From an uncultured Eubacteriales bacterium (lineage in GTDB: Bacteria; Bacillota; Clostridia; Oscillospirales; Acutalibacteraceae): 64,000 nucleotides of DNA. Positions within the stretch are counted from its first letter, which is position 1. Each line of letters starts with the position of its first letter. This document shows positions 34,316 through 43,828 of this stretch, one piece after another. Under the pieces are notes generated by a model, which saw only the letters and a program-made list of their open reading frames with translations, had not been told where the DNA came from and ran no database searches. A program made the position numbers and the translations under genes. The stretch spans positions 108,996-172,995 of the forward strand of contig CAKSNE010000003.1 of the NCBI GenBank assembly GCA_934476085.1, in the 5' to 3' direction.

Positions 34316-35123
34316 AATTCTCAATTTGAATTTGTTCTACCGAGCCGTTAATTTGACCGCCTAAAAAGATTTCTGCGGTCTTTTTAAATGATTCGGGGCT
34401 GTCAGAAACAAAATATTTTTGTGTAAGATGATCGTTTTTTTCATTAAGTAAGTTTTGTGCTTTTAAAAGCTCAGCCGCTTCTAAAGCAGTAGCCGCACCG
34501 GAACTTATAAGTGTTACATTTTCGCCCATTACTTTTGCAATTGTTTGAGAAATAAGCGGAAAATGAGTGCAACCCAAAATTAAAGTATCAACATCGGCTT
34601 CAATAAGCGGTTGTAAATATCGCTTTGCTGTAAGAAAAGCCACTTCATCGTCTTTGTCAATCCAGCCTTGTTCAACAATTGAAACAAACAGCGGACAACC
34701 GACTTGAAATACTTCAATACTTTTATCAATAGCGTTAATTGCTTTTTTATAAGAGTTGCTTGAAACGGTGGTAGGTGTTCCGATAACGCCAACACGCTTG
34801 TTTTTAGTTAAAGATACTGCTGTTTTAGCTGACGGTTCAACAACGCCTAAAAACGGAACAGATAAATCTTTTCCTGTATCATAAGCAACAGAAGAAACAG
34901 TACCGCAAGCAGCTATTACCATTTTAACATCATTTTCAAGCAAAAACTGTTCATCTTGTCTTGCATATTTTAAAATGGTATCACGGCTTTTTGTTCCGTA
35001 AGGAACTCTGCCGGTATCGCCGAAATATACTATATTTTCATAGGGTAAAATTTTTATAAAATCTTTTACAACTGAAAGTCCGCCAAGACCTGAATCAAAA
35101 ATGCCTATCGGACGCTTATCCAT
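34302..35123 (-). CDS. murI: Glutamate racemase
   Basis: Interconverts L- and D-glutamate to supply D-Glu for peptidoglycan. Motifs are DSGLGGLSVVKD (10-21), GDTGRVPYGTKS (35-46), catalytic Cys73 in AACGTVSS and Cys185 in LGCTHFPL. The first Cys motif usually reads ACNT; here Asn is replaced by Gly, which I believe is common in this clostridial group. Length (273) is normal. It is the first gene of its operon, with a well-formed promoter at 35160-35188. Confidence 0.93.
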   Translation of the reverse strand: MDKRPIGIFDSGLGGLSVVKDFIKILPYENIVYFGDTGRVPYGTKSRDTILKYARQDEQFLLENDVKMVIAACGTVSSVAYDTGKDLSVPFLGVVEPSAKTAVSLTKNKRVGVIGTPTTVSSNSYKKAINAIDKSIEVFQVGCPLFVSIVEQGWIDKDDEVAFLTAKRYLQPLIEADVDTLILGCTHFPLISQTIAKVMGENVTLISSGAATALEAAELLKAQNLLNEKNDHLTQKYFVSDSPESFKKTAEIFLGGQINGSVEQIQIENYGKE

Positions 35124-35159
35124 TAAATCTACCCGCTTTCTATTAGTTTTAACTAATAT

Positions 35160-35188
35160 ATTTTATCATAATAATCTTTAACTTTCAA
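35160..35188 (-). promoter_or_regulatory. Promoter of the murI-DUF1934-argS operon
   Basis: On the minus strand: -35 TTGAAA (35183-35188), 17-base spacer, -10 TAAAAT (35160-35165) with an extended TG. It is about 37 bases upstream of murI. Confidence 0.6.
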
Positions 35189-35407
35189 CCTTTTTATTAA
35201 TAGTTAAGAATTTAATATCTTATAAATAAAGCTCAAATTATGTTTGTGCAACTTTCATAAAAAACAAAATGAGTTTTTTTGCAATAGTTTCAAAAAAATT
35301 TTTAAAAGCTTATTTTTATTGAAAATCATACTCTTTTATGTTAATATTATTATAATGTAAACATCTTACATTTTGATTAATATTTTTATTTAAAAAGGAG
35401 TTAAAGC

Positions 35408-38400
35408 ATGAAGAAAATACTATCAATAGCACTTACTATTTTAATGGTGCTTTCTATTGTTCCGACATTTTCACTTACTGCATCTGCTTATTCAGATGAT
35501 ACAGCTTGTGTAATCGGTTCAACAGAGTATAAAACTCTTTTCGGTGCAGAAGGAGCTTTACAAGCATCAGAAGACGGCGATACAATTGTTTTTGTAAAAA
35601 ATATTTCAGAAACTTTGACCGCTTCTGAAAAACTTGATCATGAGGTTATAATTGACCTGGCCGGTTATAAATTAACTTTAGGCGGTACTGTTGTTGCTAT
35701 TACAACTACTTCTAATTTAACGATTAGAAGTACGGTTGACGGTAAAGGCGAAACAGATACAGCAACTAAAGCAACTCTTATTTACAAAGCTAATATTGTA
35801 AAATCAAGTGCTAAATTTACACTTTTAAATGTTTCAGGTACAGCTGCAGCTAACTGCACTCTATTTGAGCCAAATTCAAAAGCTGCTACATTTGTATGTA
35901 AAAACAGCGAACTTAATTCTGATACAGGCGGAGCTTTAATTAGCCCTGTAAACTTTAATTATTCAGAAAATGTTGAGTTTGAAAATGTAAAAATTACTGC
36001 AGGCGGTAACTGGAATAACTCTGCTTATATTACATTTGGCAACGGCGTTCAGGGTACATTTAAAAATTGTGTATTTTATACTGCATCAGGCGGTAATATT
36101 GCTATAAGCGGTAATAATACAAATGTAACATTTGATGGATGTAACATTTCTGAAGCAGGTAGTGATAAATGGTACGTTGTTAATGTAATAGCAGGTACTG
36201 TTAAATTTTCTGGCGGTACAGTTATCGACGGTAAAAATTCACAAAACTCTGTTTTACAAATCAGTGGCGGTAATGTAATTACCGACGATGCAATTATCAA
36301 AGGCGATAAAGGCGACGGCAGCAGTAAGAAAACACTTGTAATTAACGGCGGAAATGTTGAGTTTGGAAAAACTCAAATTTTAAAAGGCGGTTCCGGAAAC
36401 AGTTTGGCAGTTAATGATAATGCAGCTTTGGCTAAAGCTATTAAAGCCGGATATGCTGCTTATTCTTCAAGCGAGTATACTGCAAGAACTATTTTAAGTA
36501 AAACAAGTAATTACCAAGATAAAAAGACTATATATATTGATGTTTGTCAACATTTTAAGTCAAGTGCAACTTGTGAAGCAGCGGGTAATTGTAACTACTG
36601 CGGAGATCCTATTGACGCATTAGGACATCAATGGGATGAAGTTCAATATAATGAAACACAGCATTGGTATGTTTGTACAAGATGTGAAAAAGCAGGAGAT
36701 GCTGAAAATCATAAAGGCGGATCGGCTACCTGTCAGGAAAAAGCAGTTTGTGATGTATGTCAACAGTCTTACGGTAAGGTTGCAGATCATGTTTTCAAAA
36801 ATTATGTAACAGGTGAAACTTGTGAACATAATACAGTAAAGGTTGCTAAATGTGAATTTGGTTGCGGAACATCTGATTATGATTTGAGCGGAGCTGCAAA
36901 AGTAGTTGAAAAGACTCCTAGAGTAGAGCCAACTTGTGTTGATAAAGGCTCAACAGAAGAATTAATTTGTTCTGAGTGTCAAAAGGTAGTTAAACCTGCA
37001 GAAGAAATTCCTGCAAAAGGTCATACTTACGGAGCTCAGACAATAATTACTGAACCAACATATTTTACAGTAGGTAAAGGACGAAAAGTTTGTTCAGAAT
37101 GTGGCGATGTTTATGAATATGACTTGCCTAAAAAATCTTTCTCAAGAAATACAGTTGCAATTATAGCCTACTCTGAAACAGATGTCGCTCAATTCAGCGA
37201 TGTTTTTGGTGAAGAAGGCGCTATTGCAAAAGCAAAAGATAATGATACAGTTGTGCTTATTAAAGATATTGATGAAGATCAATCTTGTATAATAGCTGAT
37301 AAAAAAGTTACACTTGATCTTGCAGGTAATAGCATTACTTATAGCGGCAGTGCTGCGGGTGTAACAACAAACGCTGATTTTACAATCAGAAGTACAGTAG
37401 AGGGCAAAGGCGAAGAAAAAACAGACTATGCTTCTATTTTTTATTCTAATGCAATTGTAAAATCTTCTGCAACTGTTTCAGTTTCAAATATCGGTGGTGT
37501 TTCAAGCTCTGAAAACTCGTTGATTACTGCTTCAGATGCTTCTGCAAAATTCATTGTAAAAGATTGTGATTTGAATTCTAAACCGAATGTAAAATCTCGC
37601 CCAATTAATTTAAAAGATTACGGAATTAGTATTGATTTTGATAATGTTAATTTTACTGCTTACGGAAACTGGAATAACGAAGCTTATTTAGCAATTAATA
37701 ACGGTGTAACAGGTACTTTTAATAACTGTTCTTTCGTTTCTAAAAACGGTGGTTCAGTTGATATCGGCGGCGCTTTAACAAACGTTGAGTTTAATGCTTG
37801 TGATTTTTCAGAAGGCGGTGGTGATAAAGGTTCTGTTGTAACTGTTAATAAAGGTACTGTTAAGTTCTCAGGCGGTACTGTAATTGACGGTAAAAGCTCT
37901 CATAATTCTGTTTTGGTAATTAACGGCGGTAATGTAACTACCGATGACGTTGTTATCAAAGGCGATAAAGGTGATGGCAAAAGTAAAATAACATTAAAAA
38001 TAAACGGCGGTAATGTTAAATTAGGTAAAACAACAATTCAAAAAGGTGGCAAAGGTTATGGCTTGCTTTGTAATTCGTTAAGTGCTTTGAAAGGTGCTTT
38101 AGCAGAAGATTATGCCTTTTTCTATAAATCTGAGCTTAGCGGTGAATTTGCTTATACTTATGATACCGATGTTGATATTTCTAATGTTAGTGTTCTTTAT
38201 GTAGGAAAATGTGAACATTGGAGTACAACAGCAACTTGTACCGAAGCCGGTAATTGTTATTATTGCAATAAATCGTTTGATGTTTTGGGTCATGATTATT
38301 CAGGCTTTGATAGCGATGAAAATTACCACTGGGCTGTGTGTATCAGATGTAATGAAAAAGCTCCTGATGCAGTAAATGTAAAACATTCAGGCGGAGAAGC

Positions 38401-39646
38401 CACTTGTACAGAAAAGGCTGTTTGTGAAATTTGTAATACAGCTTACGGTAATCCGAATGGACATGATTTTTCAAAAGGCGAGTATGCTTGTGATGCAGAA
38501 AACCATTGGATTAAATGTAATAATTGTTCGATAGGTAAAAAAGATATTACTCCTCATACAGTAGAAACACCTGCTGACTGTAATAACTCTGCTACTTGTA
38601 GCGTTTGTAAATTAATTTACGGTGATCCATTGGGTCATAACTATCAAAATTACAGATACAATGATGATGCAACTTGCTACAAAGCAGGTACTGAAACAGG
38701 TTCTTGTTCTCGTTGCGGTAAAACCAATACAAGAGAATCTGATACTCATCCGGCTTTAGGCCATAAAGTTGTAACAACACCTGCTGTTCCTGCAACTTGT
38801 GTTTCAGCAGGTTCAGAAGGCGGACAACATTGCGAACGCTGTGGCGAAATAACAAAAGTTCCTGTAACAATTCCGATTAACCCTAAAGCACATTCTTGGG
38901 ATAATGGAGTTATTATTAATAAGGTTGACTGTCAACATGAACAGAGTGCTTTGTTTACTTGCACATTATGCAAAGAGACTAAAACTCAGATAATCGGAAA
39001 CGGAGAACATAATTGGGTTAATCCGGTTGTTTTAAAAACCGCTACTTGTGTATCCGGCGGCTATACAAGATACACTTGTGCTACTTGCGGCCAGACAAAA
39101 CTCGAAGATATACCGGCAAGTCAGGATTATCATTCTTGGAACAGCGGAACTGTTTTGATTCCTAATTCTTGCAAAACCGATGGAAGCATTGAATATACTT
39201 GTACTTTGTGCGGTGCTAAGAAGGTAGCTGTTCTTCCTGCAAGTCAGAGTGCACATAAGTATACAAGCAAATATAAAGTTAAAAAAGCTGCAACTTTATT
39301 TGCAACAGGTATTAAAGAAAGATGTTGTGTATACTGTAATTCTTACGGTGATACAACTGTTATTCCAAAACTTGTTTTAAAAGCTCCTAAGGTTACTATA
39401 AAAGCCGGAAAAGGCTCTATTTCAGTTAAATATAAGAAAGTTGCTAAAGCAGTCGGATTCCAGGTTAAATATAAACTAGGTAAAAAGACTGTTACAAAAA
39501 CTTTCAAAACTAAAAAGGCAGCTAAAAAGACTATTTCAAAACTTAAATCAGGCAGCTATAAAGTTCAGGTAAGAGCTTATGCCCAAAAGGGTAAGAAGAA
39601 AGCATTTGGTAAATGGTCTAAAGTTAAAACTGTTAAGGTTAAATAA
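35408..39646 (+). CDS. Large cell-surface protein: duplicated beta-helix, Cys-rich repeats, basic Fn3-like tail
   Basis: 1,412 residues with a signal peptide (cut near residue 27, TASA). A beta-helix unit (about 30-375) and a second copy (about 590-925) share near-identical stretches such as GGTVIDGKNSQNSVL/GGTVIDGKSSHNSVL and IKGDKGDG. Each is followed by Cys-rich repeats (from about 379 and 934) with the pattern C-x2-C, H-W, GG-x-ATC, GH. The second Cys-rich block is longer, to about residue 1320. A basic Fn3-like module (about 1325-1412, ending in KWSKVKTVKVK) closes the protein and resembles the tail of the 622-residue protein at 4191. Likely an adhesin or wall protein; the Cys pairs may bind metal. 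AAGGAG precedes the ATG. It is monocistronic. Confidence 0.85.
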   Translation: MKKILSIALTILMVLSIVPTFSLTASAYSDDTACVIGSTEYKTLFGAEGALQASEDGDTIVFVKNISETLTASEKLDHEVIIDLAGYKLTLGGTVVAITTTSNLTIRSTVDGKGETDTATKATLIYKANIVKSSAKFTLLNVSGTAAANCTLFEPNSKAATFVCKNSELNSDTGGALISPVNFNYSENVEFENVKITAGGNWNNSAYITFGNGVQGTFKNCVFYTASGGNIAISGNNTNVTFDGCNISEAGSDKWYVVNVIAGTVKFSGGTVIDGKNSQNSVLQISGGNVITDDAIIKGDKGDGSSKKTLVINGGNVEFGKTQILKGGSGNSLAVNDNAALAKAIKAGYAAYSSSEYTARTILSKTSNYQDKKTIYIDVCQHFKSSATCEAAGNCNYCGDPIDALGHQWDEVQYNETQHWYVCTRCEKAGDAENHKGGSATCQEKAVCDVCQQSYGKVADHVFKNYVTGETCEHNTVKVAKCEFGCGTSDYDLSGAAKVVEKTPRVEPTCVDKGSTEELICSECQKVVKPAEEIPAKGHTYGAQTIITEPTYFTVGKGRKVCSECGDVYEYDLPKKSFSRNTVAIIAYSETDVAQFSDVFGEEGAIAKAKDNDTVVLIKDIDEDQSCIIADKKVTLDLAGNSITYSGSAAGVTTNADFTIRSTVEGKGEEKTDYASIFYSNAIVKSSATVSVSNIGGVSSSENSLITASDASAKFIVKDCDLNSKPNVKSRPINLKDYGISIDFDNVNFTAYGNWNNEAYLAINNGVTGTFNNCSFVSKNGGSVDIGGALTNVEFNACDFSEGGGDKGSVVTVNKGTVKFSGGTVIDGKSSHNSVLVINGGNVTTDDVVIKGDKGDGKSKITLKINGGNVKLGKTTIQKGGKGYGLLCNSLSALKGALAEDYAFFYKSELSGEFAYTYDTDVDISNVSVLYVGKCEHWSTTATCTEAGNCYYCNKSFDVLGHDYSGFDSDENYHWAVCIRCNEKAPDAVNVKHSGGEATCTEKAVCEICNTAYGNPNGHDFSKGEYACDAENHWIKCNNCSIGKKDITPHTVETPADCNNSATCSVCKLIYGDPLGHNYQNYRYNDDATCYKAGTETGSCSRCGKTNTRESDTHPALGHKVVTTPAVPATCVSAGSEGGQHCERCGEITKVPVTIPINPKAHSWDNGVIINKVDCQHEQSALFTCTLCKETKTQIIGNGEHNWVNPVVLKTATCVSGGYTRYTCATCGQTKLEDIPASQDYHSWNSGTVLIPNSCKTDGSIEYTCTLCGAKKVAVLPASQSAHKYTSKYKVKKAATLFATGIKERCCVYCNSYGDTTVIPKLVLKAPKVTIKAGKGSISVKYKKVAKAVGFQVKYKLGKKTVTKTFKTKKAAKKTISKLKSGSYKVQVRAYAQKGKKKAFGKWSKVKTVKVK
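36178..36391 (+). repeat. Intragenic repeat, copy 1
   Basis: Most conserved part of the internal duplication, around the GGTVIDGK...IKGDKGDG...INGGNV region. The matching copy lies near 37831-38056. Similarity extends to the DNA level with mostly third-position changes, indicating a fairly recent or gene-converted duplication. Confidence 0.6.
37831..38056 (+). repeat. Intragenic repeat, copy 2
   Basis: Second copy of the beta-helix segment described at 36178-36391, preceding the longer Cys-rich block. Confidence 0.6.
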
Positions 39647-39662
39647 AGTTTTATAATTTAAT

Positions 39663-39698
39663 AAAAAGGAGATTGCATTTTTAGCAGTCTCCTTTTTT
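39663..39698 (+). terminator. Terminator of the large surface protein gene
   Basis: AAGGAGATTGC pairs with GCAGTCTCCTT (one G-T pair), loop about seven bases, followed by six T. Confidence 0.85.
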
Positions 39699-39803
39699 GC
39701 TATTTTATTGTCGCAATTATTGTGGCAATATTTTATTTTTTGACAAATTAAAAGTAAAAAATTCAGCCTTTGAGAATAAAACTCTTTTTATCGCAATGCA
39801 AAT

Positions 39804-39836
39804 ATGACAATATTTTTACAAATATTTACATATAAT
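39804..39836 (+). promoter_or_regulatory. Candidate spoIIE promoter with 21-base spacer
   Basis: -35-like ATGACA (39804-39809) and consensus TATAAT (39831-39836) are 21 bases apart, an unusual spacing also known for the Spo0A-activated spoIIE promoter of Bacillus subtilis. Possible weak Spo0A-box-like words (TTTGACAAA at 39739-39747, TTTATCGCA at 39787-39795) lie upstream. The rest of the 39699-39878 spacer is AT-rich with nothing else seen. Confidence 0.35.
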
Positions 39837-39878
39837 GGTAGTTGACATAAATTTAAAGTTAGAAGGAGTTTTAAAATT

Positions 39879-42194
39879 ATGCGGACAGCGGTTAAAAAAG
39901 TTGAATTATTAAAATCCGGTGAAATAAAAAGAACTATTGTATTAGAGTTGCTTTCGATGGTTTGCGGATTTTTATTATCAAGAACAGTGCTTTTTAATTC
40001 ATTTATGCCATTTGGCTATGCTTTCGTATCTTCGTTATCGGTTTATCAAATTTTTGCAGGGCTGTTTGGTGTGATAATTGGCAGTTTATCTCCGGCAAAC
40101 GGCGGTTTTAGTACATATTATATTGGCTTGGCTATTCTTGCTTGTGCAATTAAGTTTATAGCGTTAAATATTTATGAAAGAAAAAATTCTTTGATTTTTT
40201 CTGTTTTAACTTGTGTTATTTGTAGCGTTTTTGGATCTATTGCATTGTTTGTTACGGTTTCACTTGAAAGTTCTGATTATATTAGAATGCTCGGCGAATT
40301 GCTTTTATCTTTATCGGCAACTTATTTTTTAAACACGACTTTTCCGCTTTTTACATCTTCAAAACCGCTTTACAAAATGTCATCGGTAAGAATTTGTTCT
40401 GTAATTATGTCTGTATCGCTAATACTAATGTCACTGAATGACTTTACTATTTTATCAGCTTCGCCTTCAAGAATTTTTTCGGTTACAATAATTTTGCTTG
40501 CTGCACGCTACGGTCAAATTAACTCTTCAACAATTTGTGCGGTTGCTCTCGGTTTTGCTATGAGCGTTACGAGTGAAAATCAATATTATTTAATCGGTGC
40601 CTATGCACTGGGCGGATTGCTTTCAGGCGTTTTCGGAAGCACAGGAAAACTGCCTTGCTCAATTGGATTTTTAATGGGTGCAACATGCGTATTTTTAGGA
40701 TTTTATAATAAGTATTCTATCGGAATAAGTTACGCAGAAATTTTGCTTGGAATAATAATCTTTTTGGTTTTGCCAAAAAGCACAAATAAGGTATTTTTAG
40801 ATATTTTCTCCCCACCGCCACAGCTCCCGAGAGTTGATGCAATGAGAAAAAATTTAGTTATGAGATTAAAATTTGCATCAAACGCAATGACAGAAGTATC
40901 AAAAAATGTTTTAGAAATCGGAAATAAGCTTGATAAACGCGGTTTGCCAACAATTAACGCCGTTTTTAATGATGTAAAAACTTCTTGTTGCGAAAATTGC
41001 GGCTTAAAACTGCATTGTTATGAAACAAAAAAGGCGGAAACATATAATGCTTTTTTGGAAATGTCAAGGGCTATGAAGTTATCGGGTAAAATAGCTTTAA
41101 GCTCATTACCTGAATATTGGGCAAAGAGATGCCTAAAGCCTGAAGTTGTTGCAAAAAAGCTTTATGAGAATTTTGATAAATATCAAAATTCTTTAAAAGC
41201 TAACAAGAGAATTGCTGAAATTCGTGGGGTTATATCTGAGCAAATGGATGGAATATCGGATATGCTTTATGATTTAGCACTTGAGTTTAATGAGGCAGAA
41301 CGGTTTGATACAGAAACGGCATCCAGAATAGATACAATTCTTCGTTCGCTGGGAATTTGTGCTACTGATGTTAGTTGTAAATACGATAGACGCAGAAGAC
41401 TGTCGATCGAAATTACTGCTAAGCGACAAAAAGAGTGCGTTCCGAAATTAGAACTTTTAAATCGTCTTTCTGCACTTTGTTCTGTGAAATTTGATACGCC
41501 TTGTATAACAAATTCAACCGATATAACATTGATTAGTTTGACCGAAAAAACCAATTATGCGATTGATTCAGGGGTTTGTCAAATTAATTGTAAAGGCGAA
41601 AATCTTTCAGGTGACTCTTATTCTTCTTTTAATGACGGAAAAGGCAATTATGTTATGATTTTGTCCGACGGTATGGGTTCAGGGCCTCATGCTGCAGTTG
41701 ATTCTACATTTGCCGCAAATTTAATGGAAAAACTTATTAAAGCAGGTTATGGGTTTGAATGTGCATTAAAGCTTGTTAATTCGGCAATGATTTTTAAATC
41801 AAGCGATGAATCAACTGCAACAATCGACATATCAACTATAGATTTATATTCCGGACAGGCTGATTTTTATAAAGCAGGTGCGGCAGAAACTTATGTTATA
41901 AAAGGTAAAAAAGTCGGCGTTGCAACGTGCAGTGCTTATCCGGCAGGAATTTTAAGTGAAGTAAGTTTTGATAAAACAAGTACTTATTTACAAAAAGGTA
42001 ATGTTGTTGTTATGTTTTCAGATGGAGTAAGCGAAGAAAATGAAGAGTGGATTGAAGATGAAATTTTAAAAAATCGAAAAAGCTCGGCTCAAACTATTGC
42101 TGATAAGATAGCTTCCAAAGCTGCATTGTTAAGAAAAGACGGTCATTCTGACGATATAACTGTAATGGTTGCAGTATTGTCAGAAGAATATTGA
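39879..42194 (+). CDS. spoIIE: Stage II sporulation protein E (membrane PP2C phosphatase)
   Basis: 771 residues. An N-terminal membrane region with about ten hydrophobic segments (about 20-305) leads to a central regulatory region with a CENCGLKLHC cysteine cluster (about 365-380). A C-terminal PP2C/SpoIIE phosphatase domain (about 555-771) has ILSDGMGSGPHAA, FYKAGAAETYV, MFSDGVSEEN and DDITVMV, the metal-binding Asp motifs of the family. SpoIIE dephosphorylates SpoIIAA at the polar septum to switch on sigma-F in the forespore, so this organism is probably a spore former. AGAAGGAG lies before the ATG. Confidence 0.94.
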   Translation: MRTAVKKVELLKSGEIKRTIVLELLSMVCGFLLSRTVLFNSFMPFGYAFVSSLSVYQIFAGLFGVIIGSLSPANGGFSTYYIGLAILACAIKFIALNIYERKNSLIFSVLTCVICSVFGSIALFVTVSLESSDYIRMLGELLLSLSATYFLNTTFPLFTSSKPLYKMSSVRICSVIMSVSLILMSLNDFTILSASPSRIFSVTIILLAARYGQINSSTICAVALGFAMSVTSENQYYLIGAYALGGLLSGVFGSTGKLPCSIGFLMGATCVFLGFYNKYSIGISYAEILLGIIIFLVLPKSTNKVFLDIFSPPPQLPRVDAMRKNLVMRLKFASNAMTEVSKNVLEIGNKLDKRGLPTINAVFNDVKTSCCENCGLKLHCYETKKAETYNAFLEMSRAMKLSGKIALSSLPEYWAKRCLKPEVVAKKLYENFDKYQNSLKANKRIAEIRGVISEQMDGISDMLYDLALEFNEAERFDTETASRIDTILRSLGICATDVSCKYDRRRRLSIEITAKRQKECVPKLELLNRLSALCSVKFDTPCITNSTDITLISLTEKTNYAIDSGVCQINCKGENLSGDSYSSFNDGKGNYVMILSDGMGSGPHAAVDSTFAANLMEKLIKAGYGFECALKLVNSAMIFKSSDESTATIDISTIDLYSGQADFYKAGAAETYVIKGKKVGVATCSAYPAGILSEVSFDKTSTYLQKGNVVVMFSDGVSEENEEWIEDEILKNRKSSAQTIADKIASKAALLRKDGHSDDITVMVAVLSEEY

Positions 42195-42207
42195 TTTTTA
42201 TAAAAAT

Positions 42208-42241
42208 AAAAAGCCAAAAGCATAAAAACTTTTGGCTTTAA
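42208..42241. terminator. Terminator between spoIIE and the DUF2752 gene
   Basis: AAAGCCAAAAG (42210-42220) pairs with CTTTTGGCTTT (42229-42239). The T tract is better on the minus strand, but it can serve both convergent genes. Confidence 0.78.
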
Positions 42242-42248
42242 ATCCAAT

Positions 42249-42650
42249 TTAAAATAATATAATGTTCCTGACAATTCCAAATAAAACCCATAAAACAGTT
42301 AAAGCAATTATAACTTTATAATTTATGATTTTAAAAAATATTCGTTTTGCATTTTTAAGATTAAAAACGAAAGCTAAATTCATAAACAAAAACGCAATAA
42401 TTAAATAAAACGCTAATATAAAAAAGTATTGATTAAAGCGAAATGCAGTTAAAAAATTGCCTGAAAAAAGATTAAAAACCGCTCTTGTAGCTCCACAGCT
42501 TGGACATAATACAGAGTAATATGTCCTAAATGGGCAATCAGGCAAAGTATTAATCATAATTTTTGAAATCGGTTTAGCAAGAACTATTCCCAATAATGCT
42601 AAAAAATCAATGATTAAAGCAACAATAAGTGTTTTTTTAGAATTAGTCAT
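42249..42650 (-). CDS. DUF2752 membrane protein
   Basis: 133 residues with three hydrophobic segments and the family signature CPFRTYYSVLCPSCGATRA, a short Cys-containing loop between helices. DUF2752 proteins are common, small and of unknown function. It lies downstream of two zinc-ribbon membrane proteins on the same strand but behind their terminator, so it may be transcribed partly by read-through. Confidence 0.8.
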   Translation of the reverse strand: MTNSKKTLIVALIIDFLALLGIVLAKPISKIMINTLPDCPFRTYYSVLCPSCGATRAVFNLFSGNFLTAFRFNQYFFILAFYLIIAFLFMNLAFVFNLKNAKRIFFKIINYKVIIALTVLWVLFGIVRNIILF

Positions 42651-42661
42651 AAAATCTCCAT

Positions 42662-42703
42662 AAAAAAAGCAATTGCATAAAAATTATGACAATTGCTTTT
42701 TTA
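42662..42703 (-). terminator. Terminator of the DUF4190 zinc-ribbon gene
   Basis: AAAAAAGCAATTG pairs with CAATTGCTTTTTT across a 14-base loop, with a T run on the minus strand. Confidence 0.78.
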
Positions 42704-42718
42704 TTGCTTAGAATTTAA

Positions 42719-43171
42719 TTAAAATCTGCTGAAATCTGAGAAGTTGTTAGTATAACTTGAAGCACCAACAACACCGATAATTGTTAAGATAAGAACAATT
42801 ACTAAAATACCCAAAGCAATTGCAGAACAAACGATACCTGCAGTTGACATACCTGTAGGAGCACCTGCTTTTTTAGCCTGATTTCTTGAAACAATACCAA
42901 GAATAATACCAACAATGGCACATGGAATAGCTAAATATAAAACACAGAAGAACACAAGTGAAACGATACCGAGTACCATACTTGCAATACCAAGACCTTT
43001 GCCCGGTACAGATGTGCTAGGCTGAACTTGTGGCATTGGCTGTTGCGGAGCCTGTGGCTGAACAGCAGGTTGAGCCTGGTCGTTAGCAGTTCCTTCGGTT
43101 AATGGTGCACCGCAATTAGTGCAGAATGTTGTGTTGTCATCATTTGGATGACCGCATTTTGAACAGTACAT
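42719..43171 (-). CDS. Zinc-ribbon protein with DUF4190-type membrane domain
   Basis: 150 residues: an N-terminal zinc ribbon (YCSKCGHPN, FCTNCGAPL, C3-C20), a Gln/Pro-rich linker (about 32-55), and two hydrophobic segments (about 60-135) with GLGIASMVLGIVSLV and GIILGIVSRNQAKKAG, as in DUF4190. The ribbon probably faces the cytoplasm. Function is unknown. It lies 21 bases after the related DUF4870-type gene. Confidence 0.82.
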   Translation of the reverse strand: MYCSKCGHPNDDNTTFCTNCGAPLTEGTANDQAQPAVQPQAPQQPMPQVQPSTSVPGKGLGIASMVLGIVSLVFFCVLYLAIPCAIVGIILGIVSRNQAKKAGAPTGMSTAGIVCSAIALGILVIVLILTIIGVVGASSYTNNFSDFSRF

Positions 43172-43192
43172 GTAAATATATCCTCCTAAGAA

Positions 43193-43666
43193 TTATTTAT
43201 AAAAAGCGTAACCGCCGATTATAGGCAACGGTTTTTGTTCGCCTTTTGCTGCATTTATAATACCGATAATCATCAATGCAATTAAACCGCCGGAAATAGC
43301 AATCCAAATAAGTGAATTTAAAATTACCGCGATAAAGTAAATTGCAGAGAAGTGAAAAATAGCAGTTAAAATACTTGTTATAATGCTGGCAACAATATTT
43401 AAACCAGCGCCAACAATTGAAAGCATTATACCTTGACCTACATGAAATTTAACATCAGGCTTGTTTTTTTCAGGATTAATAAGTAATCCAAAAAGCCAAA
43501 GAATACCTATGTAAGAAAGAATATTAAAAAGCTTTGAATTATCAGCTTCAGTTGCCGGTTGATTAATCGGTTGCTGATATGGTTGAGTATTTTCCAACGG
43601 TGCACCGCATTTTGAGCAAAATTTTGCATCATCATTATTTTGTTGGCCACACTTTGAACAGAACAT
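43193..43666 (-). CDS. Zinc-ribbon protein with DUF4870/Tic20-like membrane domain
   Basis: 157 residues: an N-terminal zinc ribbon (FCSKCGQQN, FCSKCGAPL) and three to four membrane helices with the motif VKFHVGQGIMLSIVG and a final GYAFYK, as in DUF4870/Tic20-like proteins. Function is unknown. It is first in a two-gene unit with the DUF4190 protein, behind a full-consensus promoter (43706-43734). Confidence 0.82.
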   Translation of the reverse strand: MFCSKCGQQNNDDAKFCSKCGAPLENTQPYQQPINQPATEADNSKLFNILSYIGILWLFGLLINPEKNKPDVKFHVGQGIMLSIVGAGLNIVASIITSILTAIFHFSAIYFIAVILNSLIWIAISGGLIALMIIGIINAAKGEQKPLPIIGGYAFYK

Positions 43667-43705
43667 TGTATATCCACTCCTGAAAAATATAATTTATTTA
43701 CTTTA

Positions 43706-43734
43706 ATTATAAAAGATTTGTAGATTTATGTCAA
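43706..43734 (-). promoter_or_regulatory. Full-consensus sigma-A promoter for the zinc-ribbon genes
   Basis: On the minus strand: TTGACA (43729-43734), a 17-base spacer, TATAAT (43706-43711). Both hexamers are perfect. Confidence 0.75.
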
Positions 43735-43757
43735 GCATTATAAACGATATTATCGGG

Positions 43758-43786
43758 TTGTCTTTTTAAATTAATTGTGATATAAT
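43758..43786 (+). promoter_or_regulatory. Promoter of the large glycerophosphotransferase gene
   Basis: -35 TTGTCT (43758-43763), 17-base spacer, -10 TATAAT (43781-43786) with extended TG. Confidence 0.6.
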
Positions 43787-43828
43787 TTTAGATAAGAATT
43801 TTGTATTAATTTGAATGGGGGAAATAGG

